A stretch of 64,000 nt of DNA from the NCBI GenBank assembly GCA_964571375.1, contig CAZNBL010000001.1, forward strand, positions 8,565-72,564, read 5' to 3'. Source of the DNA: JAFTYR01 sp964571375 (lineage in GTDB: Bacteria; Pseudomonadota; Gammaproteobacteria; Burkholderiales; Burkholderiaceae_F). The notes beneath the pieces are model-generated. The model had not been told where the DNA came from and did not search any database. It was given only the letters and a program-made list of their open reading frames with translations. Shown one piece after another: positions 43,091 to 51,394 of the stretch. A program made the translations under genes and the position numbers. The stretch's first letter is position 1; the number at the start of each line of letters is the position of its first letter.

Positions 43091-43152
43091 AAGAAAAGAG
43101 CCGTAAGCCAATGTGCGGCTTACGGCTGAAAAAGACGCCGAACGTTTTCGGC
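43091..43152 (-). terminator. Tandem terminators of the candidate Fur-controlled RNA
   Basis: On the minus strand GCCGAA-AACG-TTCGGC (43137-43152) is followed by GTCTTTTT. A second 11-bp stem, AGCCGTAAGCC with GGCTTACGGCT (43099-43127), is followed by CTTTTCTT. Confidence 0.7.
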
Positions 43153-43253
43153 AAATCCCCATTAACTACCCTAGTGAGGATCGCTGATCCTCAGCCGGCC
43201 GGTTATCGGCCGACAACCTCATCAAGGAGTCGGATGACAGTCGTCATCCAGTG
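43128..43253 (-). ncRNA. Candidate iron-regulated small RNA
   Basis: Predicted transcript of about 125 nt on the minus strand, from a start near 43253 to the first terminator (or about 163 nt to the second). It can fold into GGATGAC/GTCATCC with loop GACT, a GC-rich CGGCCG hairpin, a perfect GAGGATC/GATCCTC hairpin and the terminator stem, with a single-stranded stretch around TAGGGTAGTTAATGGGGA between the last two. No start codon with a ribosome site is seen. The layout (Fur box on the promoter, short structured RNA, terminator) is that of RyhB/NrrF-type RNAs, but the sequence is not one I recognise. Confidence 0.5.
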
Positions 43254-43259
43254 ATTGTC

Positions 43260-43288
43260 ATCATACAGTTAATGAGAATGATTATCAA
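43260..43288 (-). promoter_or_regulatory. Fur box on a leftward promoter
   Basis: TGAGAATGATTATCA (43273-43287, plus strand) matches the 7-1-7 Fur consensus at 14 of 15 positions. On the minus strand a promoter TTGATA (43288-43283), 17-bp spacer, TATGAT (43265-43260) has its -35 and spacer covered by the box, the usual position for Fur repression. Confidence 0.65.
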
Positions 43289-43378
43289 TAAGATTAGTAA
43301 GTAAATTACATCTTTTTACATCCGGAAGGTTTTACGGAGGCGCCTGTTTCGTAAAAAAGAGCCGTGATGCGGATTTTA

Positions 43379-43413
43379 TGAAAAATCCGATCTGACGTAA
43401 GGCAGATCGGATT
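43379..43413 (-). terminator. Intrinsic terminator after the PBP1A gene
   Basis: An 11-bp stem, AATCCGATCTG (43384-43394) with CAGATCGGATT (43403-43413), is followed on the minus strand by TTTTTC. Confidence 0.85.
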
Positions 43414-43432
43414 CCGTCATATCAAACAGCGG

Positions 43433-46109
43433 TCAGAAGATTTGACCTCTGACACTGTTGTTAATGATGTCATCGAGAGGATCTGCTTCCTGAACGCTTT
43501 CATCAACACCGAGGCTGACGATCGCATCCTTTCTCGAAGTAATGTAGAAGTCACCGTTTTCTTCTTCAGTTACGCCTTCGGGTTTTTCACGGATGATTTC
43601 CGGATCATTCTTGACGGCATCTTTCATGTAATCGATCCAAACAGGCAGTGCGAGGGCGGCGCCCTGAGCCTTCTTGCCGAGAGATCTCGGCTGGTCATAG
43701 CCCATCCAGACCGCACCGATCTGGCTGCCGGCATAGCCGACGAACCAAACGTCGAATGCATTGTTGCTGGTACCGGTTTTGCCGGCGATATCCGTACGCT
43801 TGAGCGAGGCGGTTGCTCTGGCTGCCGTACCCCACTTGGCGACGTTATGAATCATCTTATGCATGACGTAGGCATTTCTCGGATCGATGGCTTCGTGACC
43901 GATTTCATCAATACGGTCGGCTTCCTTAAGTGCCTCCGCATTGGATTGCATCAGGACCTTGCCGTTGGTATCGGTGACTTTGGCAATCAGATACGGATCG
44001 ATTCTCTTGCCGCCGGAAGCAAAAACCGAGAAGCCGCGGACCATTTCCCAGGGTACGCTTGAGCGAGGCGGTTGCTCTGGCTGCCGTACCCCACTTGGCG
44101 ACGTTATGAATCATCTTATGCATGACGTAGGCATTTCTCGGATCGATGGCTTCGTGACCGATTTCATCAATACGGTCGGCTTCCTTAAGTGCCTCCGCAT
44201 TGGATTGCATCAGGACCTTGCCGTTGGTATCGGTGACTTTGGCAATCAGATACGGATCGATTCTCTTGCCGCCGGAAGCAAAAACCGAGAAGCCGCGGAC
44301 CATTTCCCAGGGGGTGACGCTGCCGGCACCGAGTGCCAGAGACAGGTGCGGCGGATGTTTGTCAGAATCAAAACCGAACTTCTGGATGTAGTTGACGGCA
44401 TAGTTCGGGGTGATTGCCTGCAGAATGCGGATGGACACGAGATTTAAAGAGCGTGTGAGCGCTTCCTTCATCATGACCGGACCGGCAAATGTACGGCTGT
44501 AGTTCTTCGGATCCCACTTTTTGAAACCGGTTTCAGCCGGATCGAGCACGATCGGAGCATCGTTGATGATGGTCTGCGGAGAGAATCCCTTTTCGATCGC
44601 AGCCGAATAGATGAACGGCTTGAAAGTGGAACCGGGCTGACGCCAGGCCTGTGTGACGTGGTTGAACTTGTTTAAGTTGAAGTCATAGCCGCCGACCAAC
44701 GCCTGAACGGCACCTGTCTGCCAATCGGCTGCAATGAATGCAGCTTCGGCCTGCGGCAACTGGTTGATTTCCCAGATGCCGTTGTAGCTGGCAAGTCGCA
44801 CCACTGAACCCGGACGGATTCTCAGCGACTTGGCGGCTCTCGGAGAAAGCGAGTCTCTGACGAAATCAAGGCCCTTGCCGGAGATCGAGATCTGCTTGCC
44901 GTGAGCAAGCTGAACGACAACTTCCGATCTGCCGACCTTTACAACCACGGCAGGCGGCATGTCGGTTGCCACGAGAGCTTCGTCGAGCGCTTCCTTAATA
45001 ACTGCGTCGCGGGTGTTCGGATCGCTGATATCGATCTGAGCTTCGGGGCCGCGGTAACCCTGCTTACGGTCATAACGCTGAACGTGTGTGCGCAGTGTTC
45101 GGTAGGCATAAGCCTGATCTTCGGAATTGATGGTTGTATATACGTTTAATCCGCGGGTATAAGTTTCTTCGCGGAATACGTCATACATCAGAGTACGGAC
45201 GAGTTCGGCAACATATTCGGCATGCATCGAGCTGTTCATCTTGGCCGGAGTCAGAGCGTTTTCTTTTTCTTCGGTCAGACGGGTACGGATCGGGGCGGCT
45301 TTCTCGGCCTGATAGGTGATCTCGTCGATAAAGCCGAGTTCATGCATACGGCCGAGCACATAGTCGCGGCGCATTTTGGCGCGCTTGGGACTTGCGAACG
45401 GGTTGTAGGCCGAGGGGGCTGCAGGAAGGCCGGCCAAAGTGGCGGCTTCTCCGGGGCTCAGTTCATCAAGAGTCTTACCGTAGTAAGTACGGGCAGCTGC
45501 TGCAAAACCATATGCTCGGTGACCGAGGAAGATCTGGTTCATGTAGATCTGAAGGATTTCATCCTTGGTCAGGTTGGCTTCGATCTTAAATGCCATAGCC
45601 ACTTCGTAGAGTTTGCGAACATAACTTCTTTCGCTCGACAGGAAGAAGTTACGGGCGACCTGCATAGTGATGGTCGAAGCACCCTGAGCTTTGCGGCCGG
45701 AGGCAAAGTTGGCAAGAGCGGCACGGACAAAGCCCTTGGGCTCGATGCCGTAATGTTCGTAGAAACCGTTGTCTTCTGCCGAGAGCAGAGCGTTCTTGAC
45801 GAGCGGCGGAATTTCTTCGATGCGGACAAAGTCGCGGCGTTCTTCGCCGAATTCAGCGATCAGTTTGCCGTCGGCGGTCCAGACGCGCATCGGAACCTTC
45901 GGCTTGTAGTCGACGACGGTGTCGATCGGAGGCAGCTGTGCGTAGACAAGCGCAAAAATGAAGGCGGCAAGTCCGACGCCGCCTGCTGCGGCTGCGCAGA
46001 TCAGAAAAAATGTACGGACAATAAAGGTCCAGAGAAGAGCGCCGAAGGAGGTTTTTGCTTTAGTGCTCTTCGATTTTTTTTTCGTAGCTTGTTTGTTCGA
46101 CTCTGACAC
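43433..46109 (-). pseudogene. mrcA: Penicillin-binding protein 1A, frameshifted by a 259-bp duplication
   Basis: Bifunctional inner-membrane peptidoglycan synthase. The minus-strand frame starts at GTG (46109): cytosolic basic N terminus, one membrane segment, glycosyltransferase domain with EDNGFYEHYG and GASTITMQVARN, then transpeptidase motifs STFK (in QPGSTFKPF) and SLN. An exact 259-bp tandem repeat (43794-44311) shifts the frame, so the first reading frame ends at 43926 with a nonsense tail after 727 residues and loses the third motif KTGTSN. That motif lies in a separate downstream frame (43433-44044). With one repeat copy the gene would encode an intact protein of 805 residues, a normal length. 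Either a recent reversible mutation or an assembly error. Confidence 0.85.
43794..44311. repeat. Exact 259-bp tandem duplication inside the PBP1A gene
   Basis: Bases 43794-44052 are repeated without a mismatch at 44053-44311, beginning GTACGCTTGAGCGAGG. 259 is not a multiple of three. The join shows only G-run microhomology. The copies are in direct orientation, so recombination between them would restore the gene. Confidence 0.92.
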
Positions 46110-46456
46110 TGAAGATGTCCTGTCCGAAAATGGTTAATCGTATGTGGCCGATCGGGAATTGAAGAAGACCGTCGGACGTAAATTTCTGCTCCGAAGTTTG
46201 CAAAAACAAGGCTTGGGAGCGTCCCGAGGGCTAAAAGAAGCCGCTCCTGCAGCACAAAACTGCAGTAATCCCCGCATTATAGAGAATGTTGCTACAAGCC
46301 CGCAGATGAAAAAGAAAAAAGGGCTGTCTTCAAGCGTTTCGATGCGTAATAAAAAGTCGCATCAGCAAAGAAAATATCCGTATTTTCGATTCTTCTGTCT
46401 TTCCTCTATAAAGTAGGGATAACGACAGAGAAAAGAAAAATGAAAAGGAACGTTTT
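46110..46456. other. Divergent PBP1A-aroK intergenic region
   Basis: A 347-bp gap between divergent genes. A TATAAA hexamer at 46407-46412, with a weak TTTCGA at 46384-46389 17 bp upstream, could drive aroK. I see no open frame with a credible ribosome site and no strong palindrome. Confidence 0.5.
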
Positions 46457-46984
46457 GTGAATCAGACAATTATTCTGGTCGGCATGATGGGAAGCGGTAA
46501 AAGTACGGTCGGACACGCACTGGCTTCTGCGCTCGGTTGGGAATTTATTGATGCGGATGCTGCGATCGAAGCGCGCGCCGGTGTTGATATTCCGTTGATA
46601 TTCGAACTTGAAGGGGAAGCGGGGTTTCGTAAAAGAGAAACTCGGATCCTGAAGGAATTGTTAGCTAAGTCCGGTGCTGTTGTTTCCACCGGAGGCGGCG
46701 CAGTCACTCAGGAGGTAAATAGGACTCTGCTTAAAGAGTCAGGAGCCGCAGTGATTTATCTGAAAGTCGATGCCGAGACGGCATATAAGCGGACAAAAGG
46801 TTCGAACAGACCTCTGCTGCAGACTGCCGATCCGCTTGCAACACTCGGAAAGCTGATAGCAGAGCGCGAGCCTTTTTACAGCGAAGTGTGTACTCACACA
46901 GTTGATGTCAGCAACAGCCGTGTAGATGAATCGGTCCGTGAAATCCTCTCGTGCGCAAGCGTCTGCACCGATAAAGAAGAATAA
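46457..46984 (+). CDS. aroK: Shikimate kinase, GTG start
   Basis: ATP-dependent phosphorylation of shikimate in the chorismate pathway. It has 175 residues from GTG at 46457 (AAAGGA upstream). Walker A GMMGSGKST at residues 9-17, substrate-binding DADAAIE and the FRKRET arginine, then GGGAV; the lid arginine lies in KGSNRPLL. It is followed after 16 bases by aroB, the conserved proteobacterial pair. Confidence 0.95.
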   Translation: MNQTIILVGMMGSGKSTVGHALASALGWEFIDADAAIEARAGVDIPLIFELEGEAGFRKRETRILKELLAKSGAVVSTGGGAVTQEVNRTLLKESGAAVIYLKVDAETAYKRTKGSNRPLLQTADPLATLGKLIAEREPFYSEVCTHTVDVSNSRVDESVREILSCASVCTDKEE

Positions 46985-47000
46985 AAGTTAGGAAAAGAAA

Positions 47001-48083
47001 ATGATTGAAGTTCAGGTCAATGTGGCTGATGCCCCGTACACCATTTATCTCGGTCCCGATGCACTGAATCTTGTCGGGCGCGAACTCGCAAAACTCAATC
47101 CCTCTTCGGCACTGATTGTGACGAACGAAACTGTCGGACCGCTCTACGGAGCAAGGGTGCTCGAACTTTGCAGTCAGGAAGTCCGAAGTGAAATTCTTGA
47201 ACTTCCCGACGGAGAAAAGTACAAAAACTGGACATCGGTTGAGATGATCCTTACACGTTTGGCCGAAATGAAGGCTGACCGGCATTCGGTTGTTGTGGCG
47301 TTGGGCGGCGGAGTAGTCGGTGATATGGCGGGTTTTGCCGCCTCCATTTATATGAGAGGGATCCGCTTTATTCAGGTGCCGACTACGTTACTGGCTCAGG
47401 TGGATTCTTCTGTCGGCGGAAAAACCGGTATCAATATGCCCGCAGGTAAAAACATGATCGGTTCTTTTCATCAGCCGTGTGCGGTGATTGCCGATAGTCT
47501 GGTGCTGAAAACATTGCCGGCCCGCGAGGTTTCGGCCGGTATCGGTGAAATCATCAAGCACGGTATGCTGGCCGACAAATCTTATTTCGAAGAGCTTGAA
47601 GCATCGATGGAAGAACTGATGGCGCTTGAACCGCATACGGTAGCCGAGGTTGTAGCCGGTTCATGCAGGATCAAAGCAGGCGTGGTCTCCAGAGATACGA
47701 AAGAAAAGGGAGAAAGAGCCTATCTCAATCTCGGTCATACTTTCGGGCATGCAATTGAAAAACTCTCGGGCTACGGCACCTGGTTGCACGGCGAAGCGGT
47801 CGGTGCCGGTTTGGTGATGGCTGCGGACGCAAGCCGCAGGCTCGGTCATCTCAGCGAAGAGGATGTCGAACGAGTGGCGGCTCTGGTTAAGAGAGCAGCG
47901 CTTCCGACACGTGTCGAAGGATTGAAGTGCGCTGATGCCGTTGAAGCCATGCTGCACGACAAGAAGGCTCAGGCCGGTGTCGTGCACTTTGTGCTGATGC
48001 GTGAGCTCGGTCGTGCTTACTCTTCGGAACTGTCCGAGGAGGTGGTAGCCGAAGTACTGAAGGCAGGAGGTTTTGAGGCATGA
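47001..48083 (+). CDS. aroB: 3-dehydroquinate synthase
   Basis: Second step of the shikimate pathway, converting DAHP to dehydroquinate with NAD+ and a divalent metal. It has 360 residues. NAD-binding ALGGGVVGDMAGFAAS, the QVPTTLLAQVDSSVGGKTG segment and the metal-ligand LNLGHTFGHAIE are present. AGGAAAAG precedes the ATG. Its stop overlaps the dgt start by four bases. Confidence 0.96.
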   Translation: MIEVQVNVADAPYTIYLGPDALNLVGRELAKLNPSSALIVTNETVGPLYGARVLELCSQEVRSEILELPDGEKYKNWTSVEMILTRLAEMKADRHSVVVALGGGVVGDMAGFAASIYMRGIRFIQVPTTLLAQVDSSVGGKTGINMPAGKNMIGSFHQPCAVIADSLVLKTLPAREVSAGIGEIIKHGMLADKSYFEELEASMEELMALEPHTVAEVVAGSCRIKAGVVSRDTKEKGERAYLNLGHTFGHAIEKLSGYGTWLHGEAVGAGLVMAADASRRLGHLSEEDVERVAALVKRAALPTRVEGLKCADAVEAMLHDKKAQAGVVHFVLMRELGRAYSSELSEEVVAEVLKAGGFEA

Positions 48084-49228
48084 CCCTGAAAGAAGGTTCT
48101 GTTTTAGCGGAATACGCAAGTTTTTCCGATCAAAGCCGGGGTCGGCAGTATCCGGAAAATCCGAGTCGCAGCCGAACGGAGTATCAGCGTGACCGCGACC
48201 GCATTATTCACAGTTCTGCCTTTCGAAGACTCGAATACAAAACTCAGGTGTTCGTCAATCATGAAGGCGATTTGTTCCGTACCCGTCTGACGCATACCTT
48301 GGAAGTGGCTCAGCTCTCGCGCAATGCCGCCGACCGTCTGATGCTTAATCCCGATCTGAGCGAATCGATTGCTTTGGCGCATGACCTCGGTCATACGCCG
48401 TTCGGTCATGCCGGGCAGACAGCGCTCGACGAATGTATGGAACCTTACGGAGGCTTTGAGCACAATCTTCAGTCGCTTCGTATCATCGATAAACTTGAGG
48501 AGCAATATCCGGAATACGACGGCTTAAATCTCACTTGGGAAACCAGAGAGGGTGTTTTGAAGCATTGCGAACTCTCGAAAGCCCGTGAGCTCGGTGATTT
48601 GGGAGAACGTTTCCTTAACGGCACTCAGCCGAGCCTTGAAGCGCAGCTCGTCAATATTGCCGATGCTATTGCTTACAGCACACACGATATCGACGACGGT
48701 CTCAGAGTCGGTTATATCGACAGCGAAGGGCTTGCGGCCAACGTTCCGATTTATGAGCACTATTGGAAGGAAGTTCAGCACGATTATCCGAATGTTTCCC
48801 GAAGACGTCGGGAAAAGGAAGTGGTCCGCCGCTTAATCGGATTTCTGATGGATGATCTGATCTGCACGAGTATGGCGAACATCGAAGCGGCCGCCCCGAA
48901 GTCTGTTGCCGATGTCAGAGCTCTTAAAGAACCTTTGGTTCGATTCTCCGACGGCGGTTACGAGCAGTTGCGTACGCTGAAGAAGTACTTGTTCGACAAT
49001 CTTTACAGGCACTACAAGGTGATCCGTGTCGTAAACAAGTCTGCCAGGATGATCAAGGAGCTGTTCAACGAATACGAGGCACATCCCGAACTCCTGCCGC
49101 CTCACTATGCCGAGCGTCTTGCAGGAGAAAGCGTACAGAGAATTGCGGCCGACTATATTTCCGGCATGACCGACCGGTACGCGGTTCTCGAATATAAGAG
49201 GGTGCTTGATCCGACAAGCGAGCTGTAA
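48080..49228 (+). CDS. dgt: dGTPase-like HD-domain triphosphohydrolase
   Basis: Hydrolyses dNTPs, typically dGTP to deoxyguanosine and triphosphate. It has 382 residues, the shorter type-2 dGTPase-like length (E. coli Dgt has 505). HD-motif ligands lie in RTRLTHTLEV and LAHDLGHTPFGHAG, with the later Asp in DAIAYSTHDIDD. Coupled to aroB by an ATGA overlap, the usual order in betaproteobacteria. Confidence 0.92.
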   Translation: MTLKEGSVLAEYASFSDQSRGRQYPENPSRSRTEYQRDRDRIIHSSAFRRLEYKTQVFVNHEGDLFRTRLTHTLEVAQLSRNAADRLMLNPDLSESIALAHDLGHTPFGHAGQTALDECMEPYGGFEHNLQSLRIIDKLEEQYPEYDGLNLTWETREGVLKHCELSKARELGDLGERFLNGTQPSLEAQLVNIADAIAYSTHDIDDGLRVGYIDSEGLAANVPIYEHYWKEVQHDYPNVSRRRREKEVVRRLIGFLMDDLICTSMANIEAAAPKSVADVRALKEPLVRFSDGGYEQLRTLKKYLFDNLYRHYKVIRVVNKSARMIKELFNEYEAHPELLPPHYAERLAGESVQRIAADYISGMTDRYAVLEYKRVLDPTSEL

Positions 49229-49277
49229 TCTCTTTTTATAATCGGGGACAGAAAGGAGAAAAGATGGGAGCGTTGAA

Positions 49278-49982
49278 GTGGCGAGATTAGCCCGATTGTC
49301 GGCTGCCGACGAGATGCATTATGTGCGGCTCAAAGCTAAGAGCGACATCACCCTGATTCCTTCGCAGGAGGATATCGGGGCACTGTTCAACATCTTTTCT
49401 CAGGCGGCCGCAAAGAGCGGTACGGAGATTGCCGGCTACGTGATCTTTCCGGATTCGATCGATATGCTTTTGAGGCCGAGAGGCGATGCAAAAGCTCTGT
49501 CTTCTTTCGTACAGAGTGTCTGCCGTCTCTACAGTTATTACTTCAACGAGACCTATGAGCTCGGCGGCAGTATCTGGCACGGCAGATTTGCTTCAAGCAT
49601 TATCGGCGGAGAAGAATTTGTTCTGAAGGCTATGGTCTACATGGAGTCGTTGCCGAGGATTCGCGATATATCGTCACCAGAACGTTATCTTTGGTCGAGC
49701 TGCAGGCATCATCTCGGGTTGAGGCAGACTTCTTTTCTTTCAGAGACGGCCTCATATATAAATTTGGGAGAGACGGAGACCGTGCGCCGAAGACGCTACA
49801 AGAGTCTGCTGCAAAAACCGGTTGATACGGAATTTGCCTGCCTGCTTGAAAAAAATGTAGGTCGGGGCTGGCCGGTCGGAGACGAGGTATTTTTAAGTAC
49901 GCTGGAAGCCGAAGCGGGACGTATCCGTCCGCTTCGATCACCGGGCAGACCGAGAAAGATGAGTGAAGACTCTTCCTTATAA
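49278..49982 (+). CDS. RayT-like protein without the HUH histidines
   Basis: A 234-residue relative of REP-associated tyrosine transposases (Y1/TnpA_REP). Family landmarks are YSYYFNETY with the candidate catalytic tyrosine, GSIWHGRFAS and the C-terminal YLWSSCRHHLG. The metal-binding HUH motif, usually read as PNHVHLLL, is here PDSIDMLLRP, so both histidines are gone and DNA nicking should be lost. The start is GTG at 49278 with GGGAG seven bases upstream. No REP repeats or inverted repeats flank it. It sits 49 bp after dgt and ends at a terminator. It looks like a domesticated or decaying member. Confidence 0.7.
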   Translation: MARLARLSAADEMHYVRLKAKSDITLIPSQEDIGALFNIFSQAAAKSGTEIAGYVIFPDSIDMLLRPRGDAKALSSFVQSVCRLYSYYFNETYELGGSIWHGRFASSIIGGEEFVLKAMVYMESLPRIRDISSPERYLWSSCRHHLGLRQTSFLSETASYINLGETETVRRRRYKSLLQKPVDTEFACLLEKNVGRGWPVGDEVFLSTLEAEAGRIRPLRSPGRPRKMSEDSSL

Positions 49983-49998
49983 GACAACCTTTCAGATC

Positions 49999-50028
49999 GA
50001 ACCGGCTTTTTAAAGAGCCGGTTTTTAT
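49999..50028 (+). terminator. Intrinsic terminator after the RayT-like gene
   Basis: AACCGGCT (50000-50007) pairs with AGCCGGTT (50016-50023), followed by TTTA. Confidence 0.8.
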
Positions 50029-50043
50029 TCGTGATTAATTTGT

Positions 50044-50517
50044 ATGAAAGCAAAAATTTTTGAATATCCCATTGTTGTCGGCCCTGAATGCATCGATCAG
50101 ATGCGTCACACAAACAACAAAGTCTATTTGGCTTGGATGGAAGAGGCGGCTTTGGCTCATTCTGCCTCGCTCGGATGGCCGACGGAACGATATTTTGAAT
50201 ACGGAAGGGGTTTTGTTGCCGCCGCACACTGGATCGAGTATCTGCGCCCGACTTTTGAAGGCGAAAAACTTTCGATGTATACCTGGGTGCAGACGATGGA
50301 GACACGAACAAGTCTTCGCCGCTTTGCGCTCGTACGCGATAGGAAACTCTGCATGGTCGGCGCAACGCGCTGGGCATTTGTCGATACTGCTTCGGGGCGC
50401 TCTTGTCCGATTACCGAAGAGGTTGCCGATGCTTTCCCTGTCGTTTCTCCCGAGGATCCCGTCTTCGAAACTTTGGGGGTCAATCTGCAGCAAACACGCG
50501 ACATTCCGATCCGATAA
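50044..50517 (+). CDS. Acyl-CoA thioesterase, hotdog fold (YbgC/FadM type)
   Basis: A 157-residue single-hotdog thioesterase. The active-site region reads DQMRHTNNKVYLAWME, close to the DxxGHVNNxxY pattern with Asp and the NN pair kept and Gly replaced by Arg. Substrate is probably a medium or long acyl-CoA, judged by family only. The ribosome site is weak. It lies between the RayT-like gene and the mla operon, the latter separated by 76 bp holding a palindromic operator. Confidence 0.8.
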   Translation: MKAKIFEYPIVVGPECIDQMRHTNNKVYLAWMEEAALAHSASLGWPTERYFEYGRGFVAAAHWIEYLRPTFEGEKLSMYTWVQTMETRTSLRRFALVRDRKLCMVGATRWAFVDTASGRSCPITEEVADAFPVVSPEDPVFETLGVNLQQTRDIPIR

Positions 50518-50530
50518 TCCCATGTTCGGT

Positions 50531-50571
50531 GTGGCATAATCACCGCATTAAATACTGAACGGTCGTTCAGT
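50531..50571 (+). promoter_or_regulatory. mla promoter and TetR-type operator
   Basis: An extended -10 (TG-G-CATAAT, hexamer 50535-50540) is followed by a perfect inverted repeat, ACTGAACG and CGTTCAGT around GT (50554-50571), covering bases just after the likely transcription start. The size and GAACG/CGTTC core resemble TetR-family sites. No TetR gene is in the window. Confidence 0.5.
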
Positions 50572-50593
50572 GTTGCTTTTTTTACGCAAATTT

Positions 50594-51394
50594 ATGCAAA
50601 AAGGCCCTTTAGTCAAAATTGAAAATCTGACGTTCGGTTACGGACAGCGAGTCATTCTCGACAACGTCAACCTGAGCTTTAAGCGCGGCAAGGTTATTGC
50701 CATTATGGGCGGCTCGGGTATGGGGAAGACAACGCTGCTCAAGCTGATCGGCGGTCTGCTGACACCGCAGACAGGAAGCGTGACATTCGACGGCATCAAA
50801 GTAGACACCTCCAATCAGAAGGTGCTCTATGAGCTTCGCCGCCGTATGGGCATGCTTTTTCAGTTCGGTGCGCTCTTTACCGATATGACGGTTTACGAAA
50901 ACGTAGCATTTCCGCTGCGCGAGCACACCGATCTGCCGGAAGCCTATATCCGCGACCTCGTACTGCTTAAGCTCGATGCCGTCGGTTTAAGAGGTGCGGC
51001 AGAACTTTATCCTGCGGAAATTTCCGGCGGTATGAGCCGCCGAGTTGCGCTTGCCCGCTGTGTGGCGCTCGATCCTGAGTTCATCATGTATGACGAGCCG
51101 TTTGCCGGTCTCGACCCCATCTCGATGGGTGTGACCGCTCAGCTCATCCGTAATCTGAACGATGCGCTCGGTTCGACAAGCGTGATCGTGACGCATGACG
51201 TTGCAGAAACTTTTGAAATTGCCGACTACGTGTACATGATTTCGAGCGGCAAGGTCGCTGCCGAAGGCACACCTGCCGAACTTATGGTCAGCGACGATCC
51301 GTTTGTGAAGCAGTTTGTTCAGGGGCTGCCTGACGGTCCTGTGAAATTCCAGTATCCGGCTCCGGATCTGAGGACTGACCTGGGGTTTAAGTGA
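50594..51394 (+). CDS. mlaF: Mla ABC transporter ATPase MlaF
   Basis: ATPase of the inner-membrane MlaFEDB complex that moves phospholipids between inner and outer membranes. It has 266 residues from the ATG at 50594; a GTG frame at 50570 starts inside the operator and is rejected. Walker A MGGSGMGKTT, signature ISGGMSRRVALARC, Walker B FIMYDEPFAGLD and the switch histidine in VIVTHD. The stop overlaps mlaE by one base. Confidence 0.93.
   Translation: MQKGPLVKIENLTFGYGQRVILDNVNLSFKRGKVIAIMGGSGMGKTTLLKLIGGLLTPQTGSVTFDGIKVDTSNQKVLYELRRRMGMLFQFGALFTDMTVYENVAFPLREHTDLPEAYIRDLVLLKLDAVGLRGAAELYPAEISGGMSRRVALARCVALDPEFIMYDEPFAGLDPISMGVTAQLIRNLNDALGSTSVIVTHDVAETFEIADYVYMISSGKVAAEGTPAELMVSDDPFVKQFVQGLPDGPVKFQYPAPDLRTDLGFK

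Larger units (their letters stand above)
43009..43432. other. Intergenic region with Fur box and structured RNA
   Basis: A 424-bp stretch without protein genes. From right to left: the PBP1A terminator (43379-43413), a Fur box on a leftward promoter (43260-43288), a hairpin-rich transcribed segment and two tandem terminators (43128-43152 and 43091-43127). Confidence 0.7.

Noticed and set aside
49278..49982. Active insertion sequence
   Set aside because: No terminal inverted repeats, target duplication or REP elements flank the gene and the HUH histidines are missing.
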